Below, piece after piece: positions 1-12,302 of a stretch of DNA of 64,000 nucleotides. The first letter of the stretch is position 1. Each line of letters opens with the position of its first letter. Where the stretch lies: assembly GCA_037074765.1 (NCBI GenBank), contig JBAMDO010000048.1:310001-374000 (forward strand), in the 5' to 3' direction. The stretch is from Mansonella perstans (taxonomy: Eukaryota > Nematoda > Chromadorea > Rhabditida > Onchocercidae). The position numbers and the translations under genes were made by a program. The notes beneath the pieces are model-generated. The model saw only the letters and a program-made list of their open reading frames with translations, was not told the origin of the DNA and did no database searches.

Positions 1-21
1 AGTAAAAAAAGAGACGAAACT

Positions 22-3000
22 ATGGAAAGCATATCTAGCGGTGTTAACTTTCTCAGACGTCGGTTTAGCTCTCAGGATATTGATAACAAATCGATACCCA
101 CTTCAGTTCTTGGTAGACGTGGCTTACAACAGCAACAAGCGCAATATCAGCAACATCAGTCCTTCAACACTTCATCACATATCCAGAATGGACCTCCCAG
201 TAGTTTCTCATTGGCTGGTCTCGCCAATAAAGTCTCTAGTGCTATAAGGTCAACTTTTGAGTTATATATTCTCAGTCTCCAATAAAGAGAAAATCCGTTA
301 GCGCCGATACTAATAAACGGCATTAAATATCGGATTACAATGATACATTAAGTGGTAATACATCAGATGGTAATAATAAAATTTTTTGTGATAAATGGAG
401 AAAAGAATTCAGTGAAACAAAGAATATGTATCGATATATTGCATTTCTAATGGTGATGGAGTCTGAATATTGCTCAACAATTATATCATTGCATATAGGA
501 CATGCAATGATACGAAGAGAAATAAAATATCCGAGTGTCGATTAAAACGAAATGATAGGGAAATAAAATGAAGGAAGAAAATCTGCCTGATGAGCTTAGT
601 TATTATTGCTCTTGTAATCATTGTTGTTGCTGAGTAATTGCCAATGATTTTAATGATTATAATTAGTAGTTCCTGTGAAAAATGGAGGTAAGACTAGTAA
701 TCTGTTCTTAGGAAATTTAATTTTGAAATAACTGTTTTAGGATCTTAGATGTTTGAAATATATTCTTTAGAAAGACTTTCTCGTTGAAAACAAAATCGGG
801 AATAAATTCAGTTCTTTTCATACACAGAAAAAAGAGTGAGGTAACTATTTCCAGAATCATGCGGATATTAGAATTCAGCTAGCGGATCCCTGTAATTGTA
901 GTACTGAAGAAATCGAATTCTTGCTTTCAGTGCTCCAACGTCACCATCCAAACAACCACTGTCTATGTATTCGCAAGTTCAAAGTATAACCAAAAATCTG
1001 GTGCAAGCAGCCACCAATGCTGCATCGCATATTCAGGGACCACACAAGTGTATACTGGTTGTTGATGACCGACATATCGACTGGTAAACTATTGCTTTTT
1101 CAAATATCGGGTACTCATTGAAGAGTTATTTACTTAATGCCCAGATACTTACTGCTCCTGAACATTAAGCAACCCCAGAATTGTGTGCTTAATTCTCTAT
1201 AGCATGTTTGTTTAAGTTTACTTTACCAAATCGAGCAAATGATTTGAGCAGTGTCACTGATAATCTGAAATTTATCAAATCCCTATTGCCAGGAGCAAAT
1301 ATTTCCGCAACAATCGTACTGGATGGCAACTGCGGATTGAACAGGTATCCCATTGCATAATTAACTATATAATCAAGATAGCTCAAGTCGTGACCAAATG
1401 TTGTTCTCATCATTGCAACTAAGCATGACACATACTCAATGCTTCTAAGGAGGTATTTTTGCGATTAAGCAGGCTGACGTTAACGATACGTAGTGAATCC
1501 ATCAAAGATCCTGCGAATATTCTTGAAGAGTTGCTTCATTTGGTAACTGTACATACTAAGCTTTGAAGTGCTGGTTTCATGTTGTTAATTTAAAATCTAA
1601 AACTGCAACTTTTTATTTGTGGTTAAAGTGAATTTAATTTCTAGGCTCCGTTTTCTGAAATACATGTCTGCTGTCATTCTAATCGTAAATGTACCGTGGA
1701 TATTCTAGAATCCGGAAAAGACCATAGGTATTTGTACTGGATTTTAAAGGACTTCCTTTTTCCACGTTTTTTTTAGTTATTTGTTTTTTTTTTTCAGTGC
1801 TTGCTAAGTAGATATTTATCTTCACCTCACTTTTAAATCTTGAAGATCAACTTTGTTTGTGAACGGTTTTTTTAAATGCAAAATTTCAACTATTTTAAAT
1901 AGCATATGAGACATGGAGCAAGAAGTTGACGTTACTAAAGCAAATTATATATATTTCAACTTCTGATAATTTGGATTTTCCAGAAGGATGCAACCAGATT
2001 TCGTTTTGTTTCGACAAAATGCAATCAGCGAGAAAGGCGATTATACCAATATCGTTTTAGCATTGCTGAAAGGAGGTGTGCAAACTCTAAATAGTCCTGA
2101 AAGCGTACGGATATTCTTGAATAAAAACTGGACGGTATAATTTTTATTATCAAGTGTGATACGAGCAGTTCATATTTGGTAATTAGAATTCTAAAAAAAA
2201 CAATGATTTCTTGTCTCTATAATGAAACTTTAGAGAATTTCAAAGAACATCTCTAAATCTCTGACTGCCTTTCATAATTACTGAAGTATTATTGCCTTCA
2301 TGTTTGGGATTAGAGAAGTAGTTATATTTTAGTTCGAATACTTTATAAATCAGATTTTAGTTGACATAGTTCATTACATTTCAGTTCAGTCGACTTCAGT
2401 GGATTTGTGAAACAGCTGGACCAAATGCCATACCTCTGATCGATCAATCTTATTATCCATCATTTGATCATTTTGTAAGTTAAGCTTTTTAGAAATTCAT
2501 TAATTTTTATTAAATGATGCAAAAAACTATCTCTTACAAAAATGTATTAGCAGAGTGCACAACCTCGGTTTCCGATTGTGATGCGCGTTGGACACGGAAG
2601 TCACGGAATTGGAAAGGTGAACTTTTTTAGTAGTTTTTTTTGGTGCACTTGAAATTTCGGCAATCATGCAAGCTGTTGCTAATTTAATTTGATTTGATAG
2701 ACTTATGAAACTTTCTGTGTTGTTATGTGTGTCAAAAATATATTAATTATATACGTGTAGATGAAAATTGAAGACGAAAATCATATGCTAGAAGTAGAAA
2801 ATATGTTGCGAGCAATTAAACCCGTGGAGGTTTTTATCGAGCCGTTCATCGAAACAAAGTATGACATACACTTACAGGTGGGAAAAAACAGCTGAATCTA
2901 ATACATCAGAAGTGTTTTTATCATTTTAAATAAATGAAAATTAAATCTTTAATTTTATGGAACTATCGAGAATGATTTATTTTTATGCTTCTATTAAATT

Positions 3001-4382
3001 AATGAAGTTTGATATGGAATAATTTTCTAAAACAAAAAAATTTTGGAGATCTTTAACAGAAAATTGAGTGTTTTCTTCTTAGAAAATTGGTGCAGAAACA
3101 AGAGCTTATATTCGTAAAGGTATATCCAATGATTGGAAAAGTAACGCTGGTTCCGCAATGTTGGAGAAAATTTCTCTCTCAAACAGGTGCAGTCTTTTAG
3201 GAATTATGAACCTTTCCCGAAGATCTTAAGTTTAAATTTCAAACCGTTTCAGTCTTTTCTCTATTTCATTTATTTTATTTCAAGAATGCGAAATATTCCA
3301 GATGAAGTTATTGGTTAATATTTGGTGCAATTTCTCAAGGTTTGATAGTACTATAAATGACTGATAATTCTCTACAGATTGTCATTAATTACTAAAATTT
3401 CGAATGAAATAAGTTGATTCAGATATTGAATAAACAAAAAAAGTTTCTAAAATAATTATTTAAGACAAAAACAGTGGTTGACTACTATATCAGATACGTT
3501 CGGTGGACTGGAGGTATTCGGCATTGATATTTTGGTAGCAAAAGACGGAAGAGAGATTGTTCATGATGTAAATGATATCATAAGTTTACTCGGTGATAGC
3601 CAAGAAGATGACCGTAAAGCTATAGCTGATCTTGTACAAGCGCACATAATACAATCGTTAGTATTCATTTTCACTTCTCTGTGAACTTTGAATAGATTGT
3701 TGGTTAAGTGAAAAATATAAATTGACTCCTTAAATTTAAATTTCATATATACAATACTGTTTATGGTATCTTTTTTGAGCTTTAAGCATAAATGCCAAAC
3801 ATGACTTACCATATTTGACCAAATAATTTAAAAACATTTTTAAAGCCTTCAACGTGTTACGCAACAAATAGCAGCTGCAGCACGTGTCAGCATGCCTCCG
3901 GCTCCACCACCACGTCCTCAGTCAGCGAATGTTTCACGATCCAATACTTCGGAAACAAATATATCAGGTAATTTATTCTCGATATGGAAATACGTCTAGA
4001 AGTTTTTGGATGGCTGTTTATATCTTCTAAAATTTTTGTTGGTAAAGAATTGTAAAATAAGAAGTGCATATGAAATTTCATGTTATTTGATAATACATAT
4101 AAATTCAATCCAAAATTTATTTCAAAATAGTGTAGATTGGATTTCGTATACCAGCGGTTTTATGCATATTTTGAAGGAGAAACTGCAGTAAATAGTGACG
4201 ACAGGTTGAGCCGAAAAAGTTCTACTGACCAAGAAACATTGCAATCGCAAAGATCAGTAATACAGCCAAATAAGCAAGGAAAAGAGCCGCTAGGAACCAG
4301 TGAACAACAACACCAGCATCAGGATGATACGATGGGTCAACTGAAACGTACATTTGCCGGTATTTTCGGTGAAGTTCAATAA
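22..4382 (+). CDS. snn-1: Synapsin (snn-1-like), 12 exons, about 515 aa
   Basis: Synaptic-vesicle phosphoprotein with an ATP-grasp-like C domain that tethers vesicles to actin. Phase-consistent exons: 22-248, 931-1083, 1293-1344, 1645-1727, 1984-2134, 2385-2474, 2554-2616, 2761-2877, 3083-3186, 3465-3656, 3846-3967, 4189-4382. Domain A is visible at residues 11-16 (LRRRFS), the conserved kinase site. The C domain follows with VVDDRHIDW, SKYFRNNR, PDFVLFRQ, GHGSHGIGK (nucleotide loop), EPFIETKYDI, NDWKSNAGSAML and DTFGGLEVFGIDIL, all collinear with animal synapsins. The last two exons encode a proline-rich stretch and a Q/H-rich tail ending in QLKRTFAGIFGEVQ. The start is the first ATG of an exon just after a purine-rich leader; exons upstream of the window cannot be excluded. 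Family assignment is very secure; exact exon 3 (52 nt) and the exon 10 acceptor were chosen by phase and motif. Confidence 0.93.
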
Positions 4383-5214
4383 TATTTTTTATTTGCCTGC
4401 ACTCATTTTTCAGTCATTTTAATTTTGGATGATACAAGACTCTGTTTTTTTGTTTGTTTATTATCTCGTGATCTTCACTATTAATCGTTATCATGCGGAT
4501 ATCAGTGGTTGATTCATCCGAAAAAGGATCATGATTGGAAAAGTAGTGCTTAACAAGTAGGTATTTGGCGACTATTATAATAAATTAAGTTTGTAAATGA
4601 TAAAAAATAATAATTTATTTATTATCCTTGAAGATGGCACTTCTCAATCCACTTTTCTCCGCGTTACTTTTTTTTCTTGGTGATTAGGAAAATAGTTCAG
4701 CATGGTGGAATAAACTGAATTCCAACAAACGAGTTAAAAATTCTCCATCTCAGTTCAACACAGTTAGGTTCAGATGCTTTTGGTCATTAATGGAGAAGTG
4801 AGTCTTAATTGATTTCAATAATTCTCAAAGATCTCGACTATTGTTATCAATTATGACAATGTGTAATCGCGGTTGCTTCATTTTAAATTACAATAAAGAT
4901 GAATGATCTATTTTTCAAAATTCAACAATTGAATTAGAAGACAGAGAAATATGCCTTCGCAAGCTAAAAAGAATTTCAATGAATAAAAATTTAGTTGAGA
5001 AATCAAACTGTTAAGTTCTGAAATAAATTTTACACTGCAAGCGAAGATTACCATTAAAGTATTATTGCATTTCATTTCCATTAGATCTCTTTTCTTTCTT
5101 CTTTTTTGTCGAATGTTTGCTAAATAATATTTAGATAATCACAGTAAATAATTCTCGGTGAAGAATGCATCACAGTGGAGGAAAAAATTTCCAGGAAATT
5201 CCATTCGCAAAACG

Positions 5215-5245
<31 letters not shown>

Positions 5246-7880
5246 CGCAAAAGGGTTTTCAACTCCATTTTAATTTTTATCGATTTACGAAATCTGAGGA
5301 AAGCTAGTAATAATTCTATACAGTTGACTTCCCAGATAATCTTTAAAAATTATTGTGCATTTTATGATTGAAAAATTTTCTATGACATATACTTTGATGT
5401 GGCATAGACGATGTTTTTGCGTCATCAATGAAAAAAACTTTATTATAGAAGGTTTGGAATAAAAGTAACTACAGTTATTGTGATTACTGAAAAAAATAAC
5501 CGTGAATAATTACCGGTTATTTATATGTGTCTCTATTCCTATCTTAATTATTCCATATGTCACCAGTTATAACGGTTATTGCTTAGAGTGTAAATATAGG
5601 ATAGTATGAACGCGAAGCATTAGAACGAATTTTCATTAAGAAAAGTGAACAAATTGAAAAGGAGATACTAAAAGAAGCGTTTTTTAAAAGTAGGGTAAAA
5701 TCCCAAATGCATGAAACTAAATCTGAAAGAAATGCATTTTTTTAAGAAAAAATAATGATTTCATTTTAGTTCCATATTTTTGTCATATTTAAACAATTAA
5801 TATGAAATTGAAGCAAAATATTAATGCAGGAACTGATAATAAAGACAATAAAGAATATCTGAGTGGTGATCTCGACTCTAGGTGATCTCGATTTTTCTAA
5901 TGTTTTTCAATAGAAAACTGAATTCTATCTACTGTTTCTAATGCAAGTGAAGAAAAACGAAAACAAAATAAACTTTTTGAATTCACTTCTTTTGCATATT
6001 AATGGATGATTTATTTGCATTTAAAAAATGATTTTAATTTTTTACATTGAAAAGGTTAACTTAACTAAACTTCGTTCTTCATATTCCATCGAATATCATC
6101 AGTTTTTTGAGTGCTCTTTCAAATTCAGTTATTTCCGGCAGATTTGCATGTCGTATTTCTAATTATTATTTCTAAGTAATTCGATTAGGGATAGGCTGCG
6201 TAAATTAATTCTAAAAACAAAAACTTTTCAGATTTTTGGACGCACAACCACGGGATTTTTGGAATGGATTTGTACTGATAGACTAAATTTATATATTTTC
6301 AGGACGACAAAAATTCCCTGACCGAAACAGCGGTGATATTGCCGAATGAGAAGTGAAAATTTCTATTTTTTTTTGCTTCAATTACACTGCTTAGTGCCTC
6401 ACTAACAAGCTTTATATTTGATTCATTTTTAAAACTGTGTCTTTACATTGCAAGAAATATATATGTATATTTATTCGTATCTAAAAACTTTCTTTAGGTT
6501 AAGACATATTCGCTACTAAATATATTGCAAACTGCTTTTGGAAAGTCTCATAAATTGAAAAACTATAAAAGCAAATCTGTCTTATTTTTACTGCTGAAAA
6601 AAGAGGCTGAAATCAGAAAAGATAACTTATAATGTGAAAATAAATTTTGATAAATTTTGATATGACAGTACAATCCTATGGTTTTTTAATCAGATATGAA
6701 ATGGCATACGATATGATTTTTTCTGATTATTATACGATAAGCACACAAAAAATTCTGTGTTAGTTTTATCAATTAGGAATTCTTGTTACAAGTATCCATG
6801 TGGTTTTCAATGCTACTGTTTTTTGAGGTATAAAATAGGCTTCATTTAACTAGAATCTGAAGATCTGAAAAAATTTAAGGAACTATTTAAAATGGTTGTC
6901 GATAAGTGCGCAATGAATCAACCGATTGATTTCAACATATGCGCAACAGCTGTCCAGCGCAAAGAACGATAGATGAGCTAGCGCTGGGAAGCTAACGCTA
7001 ATATGATTTAATGGCCTTATCTCCCGTTACTTCCTCCATTGACTCGATTATTTGTTGTTCGTATTTTAACATGCAGCTGCTGAAATCCAATTTTCTATTT
7101 AATTCATTTCTTATTCGTTTGCCATTTCTATGAAATGTTAATTTCAATTTAACTATAATATCATTAGAAATGGTACAAAATGATATGTTAGGATCAAATT
7201 CCGATTTCGAATATGTAGTCTCATTTTCGATATGATGAATGATCCAAAGTTGATGCTTTAATGTGGAGGAAAAAGCAAAGTGTTTGTTCGAATTTTTCTT
7301 ACTTCACAGTAAATTAGTTCATTTGAAATTTATAATTGCTCAACTTTTAAATCCTTCGTAACATCAACAATTCCTTTAATGCATTACACAGAGAAAAGAA
7401 ATTTTGGACAATATGCAGAAACACTATTGTTATTTCTACTCAAAAATATTTTTCGCGCTTATTGTTAATTAGTATTGATCCCTCATTTTCCTATTGCCTT
7501 ATTTGATCTCTGACCTTTTGCATAATCACCAATAGTATATAATGTTCTAGGTTGTGTAGAACGCACGCAATAACGGTCATATATTTCCTTTCATTCAGAC
7601 ATTTTTTTTTTTTTTTCACTAATTTGTTGCAGATTAAGGACAAATTTATCTGAGAATATTTTTTAAAATAAAATTTCTGAGAAAAAAAATAAACTTTTCC
7701 AGCTTTCTTTTTTCCTAATTCACTAATTTCTCATTTAGATTAGTCATAAATGTTCATCAATAATTCGTCATAAACATGAGCGCGTTATTTTGAAATTTTG
7801 ACCAAAAAAATATTTACAAAAATACGTATAATAATTTCTTGTACTCTAAATGTTAAAAGTTCAGACTGAACTGCAAAATA
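4383..7880. other. AT-rich intergenic region, no gene seen
   Basis: About 3.5 kb without a coding segment I can support; open frames here are short and lack splice-consistent continuation. It holds an (AT)n tract at about 5214-5245, a perfect 9-bp inverted repeat (AAATAACCG / CGGTTATTT, 5494-5502 and 5514-5522), a doubled GGTGATCTCGA near 5863-5895, and a locally GC-richer patch near 6920-7000 with two similar 10-mers (AGCTAGCGCT / AGCTAACGCT). The right part presumably contains the promoter and 5' UTR of the saposin gene. Confidence 0.5.
4579..4584 (+). terminator. Poly(A) signal, synapsin gene
   Basis: AATAAA about 200 bases after the synapsin stop codon, in an AT-rich 3' region. Likely cleavage and polyadenylation signal. 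Confidence 0.4.
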
Positions 7881-10800
7881 ATGGTTAAAGCTGTTGTTCT
7901 TTATGCATTGATTGTGATCACTGCTGCTTACAAAGAATTCATCTTAAAGGAAAATAAGACACCGAAAGATATTTTGATTTTTCAAACAAACTCATTTAAT
8001 GGAGCATGTAATGAGTGTAAAATGGTTAGATTTTTAGATTTTTAAACTATCTTGTATAAATTTACTTCGATTTTTGGACCTGTGAGTTGTATTTATTTCT
8101 TAAATTTCAGCTTATTAGCCGTTTTGCGCAAGCTATCAAAGATCCAAGAAAAGTGACTGAACTAAAAGATTTACTACGAATACTTTGTCATCAGACACCG
8201 TATGAAGATGAATGCCTTCTGCTAACTAATCAATTGGATTACTTCATCGAGAAATTGGAGCCATATCTAGTTCAGTTATTTGTAAAATTATTTTTTAATA
8301 AAAAATTGTACTCTTTAATGAAATCAAAAGGACAGTAATGCAGTACGCCTTACTTTGATACCGTTGACACAGTTTCAGGTATAAGCTCTTTAACGAATCT
8401 CAGGAAGTTAATCATGAGATATTGCAATCTATTTCTCGAGACTTTTAACATTTGGACCGTCTCCTTCTTTGTCGTGATATGAAAAAATTGCTTCATTTTG
8501 GCATCACTCAGCTCTATTTTCTTTTAAATTTGGTGTCTGTCAAATTATGGAAGATTTAAGCCGAATTCATGCTTTTTAACTAGTGTGCATGACATTTTCA
8601 TGTTTTATGCGACTTTGAGATTATATTTTAGAAAAACCCGGAAAAAATTTGCCGAGAATTCCGACTTTGTTCAAATCGAAAAATTGAGCATTTCCATCGA
8701 ATAAATGTGATTTACGGAAGAAAAAATGTGGATGAGGATTCAGCGGTACTTTCTGTATTTCTTCACAATGAAACTGATTAATCGCTGTTTTGAAATTTCT
8801 GGCAATTTTAGAAGCTGTGGAGATGAGATTTTAGACAGGAATGTGTATTTAAATCCGGTTGGACAGAACGATTAGTTATGAGATAAAATTTAGATGAGAT
8901 ATTTAGGCTAAAGTTATTTTCAAATTTTTAACATTTTATTACAGCGTGAATTGATATGTGAAGAGTGTCAGTTTGCGGCAGAGGAACTAAAACGCGCGAT
9001 AGAAGATGAAAAAACTGAGCAGCGATTGAAACGATTCATTTCGGAGGCGATTTGTAGTCAAATGGGTAGCTTACGAGGAAAAGTCGGCATTTGCTAAACT
9101 TTGTTTGAAATCGAACATTTAAAATTCCACTTTTTCGAAATATGTTTGAAAATTGAATTCCTTAGAAATTTTTTTTTTTGAAGCCTCGAATATTTTTAAA
9201 TTTTGAATGAATTAAATTTTTGGATAAACTCCTTTTCTAGTGCGATCTGTTGCTTGAAGAATTTCTACCAGAACTCACAGAAGAACTCGACAAACTTCTA
9301 CAAAACACAAAAGCAGTAAGTTAACTGTTATTTACGGCCCGGATATAACCGATGCTTTGCAGCAACTGTTTCATGTTTCCTTCATCAATGTCCTGATTAT
9401 CAGGCGTGGTTGTCAACTTATTTTGTAATATATGTCACAATGGAATGTTATGGATACATTAGATGCATATTCTATTACACTTCCTGAACATTAAAAACTT
9501 TTTTAGCTAAGAAGATAGCGGATCTGACCACAAGTGATAGTGGTATTTCTGTGTTGATAAAATGTCTTCGCTCGAAAATGCTGATAACTGTTACAAGTAG
9601 CACTATACCATTTATTCTTTTATTCACTGGAGAGAAATATGTTGTGTCAGAGTTATTCATAATCCTTAATGAAATATTTGATAAAGACTTTACGAAAATC
9701 TTTAGTTCTGTGCGGATATTGGTCTTTGCAAACGTTTGGTCGAGCCACTAATTGTATCGGAAGATGACGATATCAATTCTCAAAAAGTTGGTATTTTTAG
9801 CATCAGTATTTTTGCTAACTTAAACGTTTCGAAGGCAAATATTTTTCATTGAAAAACATGAACTTTTTCTTACTTTATTGCACATTCTGTACTATTTCGC
9901 TTAATATCTACATATTTTTTGCTCATTTTTGGTGCTTACTACAATGACCACTGCTTTCAAATTCTATTAATATATTAATGAAAGTATTAAATGCACATTC
10001 GATCAAATTTCTGCTTTTTTTCATCAAAAACCAGAAGTAATTTTTTTTCAAATACCTAAGGCATCCGAAATTCATAAAATAGATTAAAAATTCGGAATTG
10101 AAATTCAAGTCAAGATACTTTATGAATACTTTATCATAAAATATCATATCTCGAGCATTTTCATCTGTTATTTCCTGTTCATCACTAGCTCTTTCACGTC
10201 AACATTTTTTCATATCAGTACTTCAGTTGAAAATTATAGACGCTTCAAATGAAAATTAAATTTCAGGAAAATGATAGTATCGCATCGCAGATGGGGAATA
10301 TTTTTGTGAAATCCATGAATGGACTCACGACTGGAAGCATTCTGAAATGTTAGGTTCATTCTATATTAAGATTTGCTGGCTTTTTAGTTTGTTATATATA
10401 TATATTATAAACGTATAGTTCTATTTCAAACTTCATTTATGGTTTTGGTTTGTTATATATAATATTGTTGCTTTCTGTTAGAATTGAAATATCACTTTTG
10501 CGGCAGTTTATCGAAGCAGAGATTTGAACAAGTTGTTGGCTGCTCATATAATAACTAGTACTATTTCTTCCTTGTAATTTGACACAGTATTAACACTAAA
10601 TTGGAACTTTTCAGCAGAAAACCTACAAACATGTGAAGTCTGTCGGGATGCATTGAGCAAAATAAAAGCGCGATTGGTTGATTCAGTTTTCCAAAAAATT
10701 TTGGAGAATATTTTACATCATAAATTTTGTCAGAAACTACCTTATGAAAAAAGTCTTGTGAGTTCCCTACTAAAATTACATTATTCGAAGATTTCTGTGC

Positions 10801-11296
10801 ATTAGTAAAGAAGTGATAGAAATTCGGATACTAATTCATAAAATTGCTTTTATTGATGATCCACTTCCACATCCAGCATCCTTTTGCATTTGATTAATCT
10901 TACAAAGACCAAAGGTAATTCTACTGTCTACAAAGACAAATTACAAAAGCGCGATGTGCGCATTTTCAAAATAACAACAAATTCTGTTAAGTATTTCTTT
11001 AAAAATGCCATATTTGACAAAGCTTTCCTGCACAACAATGATTAAAATCCTTTTTTTTAGTGCGAAAACTTGACCATGACTTATATGCCGAAATTCCTGG
11101 CTTGGACAGTTATCTACCTGAATCAACATGATATTTGCAAGGTATTATTAAAAAATTCTTTGGTATAAACTATTCTCATTTTTATTTTCTCCATAAAGTA
11201 TGAAAAAATTAGTAGCAGCTCTTAATCAGGATTTCTGTTAATGATCAGATGTAATTTGCTTTTTAGTTTCTGGGAGCCTGCAGGCACAAAGTATAA
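7881..11296 (+). CDS. Secreted protein with three saposin-B modules, about 314 aa
   Basis: Prosaposin/saposin-like protein, a family of small disulphide-bonded helical domains that bind or perturb lipids; C. elegans spp-10 is the nearest type I can name. Exons: 7881-8024, 8111-8281, 8945-9082, 9241-9315, 9706-9786, 10267-10348, 10615-10757, 11061-11141, 11267-11296, all phase-consistent. Residues 1-16 form a hydrophobic signal peptide. Module 1 starts CNECKM and continues to CHQTPYEDEC. Module 2 starts CEECQ, with CSQMGSLRGKC and CADIGLC. Module 3 starts CEVCR, with CQKLPYEKSLC and CKFLGAC, the usual six-cysteine spacing. Introns fall in matching places in modules 2 and 3, which suggests internal duplication. 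Module 1 appears to lack the last cysteine pair. The product likely enters the secretory or lysosomal route. Confidence 0.85.
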
Positions 11297-12302
11297 TTGG
11301 AATAATGGAAAGAAATACAAGTGAAATACCAAAAGTTGTGATTATTTCATTAATTCTTATAACATAGTCTATTGATTAAGAAACGTTTTTACACATTGTG
11401 TAGCAAAACATAGTCAGTGACGCCACTGTGTTTGAAATGGAATATAATTGAAACAAAATGAAAGATTTTGGATATATGAAATTCCCAGTCCCTCATCTTG
11501 TCCAATCTTGTCCAACATGACATTGTTCGCTTCATTTCAAAGGCAGTTTTGTTTTTAAACATCATCATAGTTTAACATAACTTTAAAATTCAGCGTTAAT
11601 CGAATAATCGAATAAAATAAAGATCCTTTATATTTTTTAACTGGAGCAATATCTACATCTTACGTATCATTAACGAAAATAATTCTGTAAAAGGAAGTTT
11701 CTTTTTTTCACTGTTCTGTTCGAAGAATTGAAGTACGAAGTGGTGGTGAGACGAACGAGCTCTCATTCATCATTCTATCATTCAGACGACGACGATACAA
11801 AACCAAGTGGTTACCATCATTGACATCCAATGGGAGCTGTTTATCATTCACCCTGAATGAAAAATATGATTCATTTGATTTTCTTCTACAAAGCAGCAAA
11901 AAAAAAATCAATGGTAACAAAGAGAGTTGTTTATTTTTCGATAATAAAAATACAAAATTCCAGCACTCGATATTTTTAATTCGAGACATACCAAATCAGA
12001 GCTAACTTATCACATTCGGGATTACCAACTGTCTTTATATAATCAAAGATGTGTCGACAAAGCGTGGATGCGCGTGCCATCGTGTTCTTATACCCTGATT
12101 TGAAAATGTTCAATTGCATTTTTTCAAAATACAAGTACTGTGTGAGCAAATTTTCCGAAGGATCATCTAGATTTCCGCTGTTCAGTCACTCACCGTCCTA
12201 TTCATTACTTTAGTGTCCACTGCTCGATTAACTAATTTCAGTTACCGGATTCTTCAACTCCAACATTTGTTGCTTGATTTGTGCACTTTTTCAAAAGTTC
12301 CT
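11297..12302. other. Intergenic gap between convergent genes
   Basis: Lies between the saposin-like gene (+) and the DXO-like gene (-), so it should carry both 3' UTRs. A minus-strand open stretch at about 11711-11898, preceded by a TTTGTAG acceptor-like site, reads as plausible protein (ends in SPPLRTSILRTEQ) but has no partner exon that I could connect. I leave it unassigned. Confidence 0.4.
11611..11616 (+). terminator. Possible poly(A) signal, saposin-like gene
   Basis: AATAAA about 315 bases after the saposin-like stop codon, followed by a second AATAAA-like overlap. Plausible but untested. Confidence 0.3.

Noticed and set aside
1189..1431. 80-codon minus-strand frame inside a synapsin intron, looking like a nested gene
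   Set aside because: The plus strand of the same stretch contains synapsin exon 3 (1293-1344, SKYFRNNR...IEQ), which fits phase and homology exactly. The minus frame has no consistent upstream exon.
1473..1542. 70-base segment flanked by AG and GT that also fits the synapsin reading phase
   Set aside because: Its translation does not resemble synapsin, whereas 1293-1344 does.
5494..5522. 9-bp perfect inverted repeat as a possible small transposon end
   Set aside because: No target-site duplication or matching second element seen; could be chance in AT-rich DNA.
11711..11989. Minus-strand frame with a plausible C-terminal exon
   Set aside because: Could not be joined in phase to the DXO-like gene, which already has a good end at 12303.
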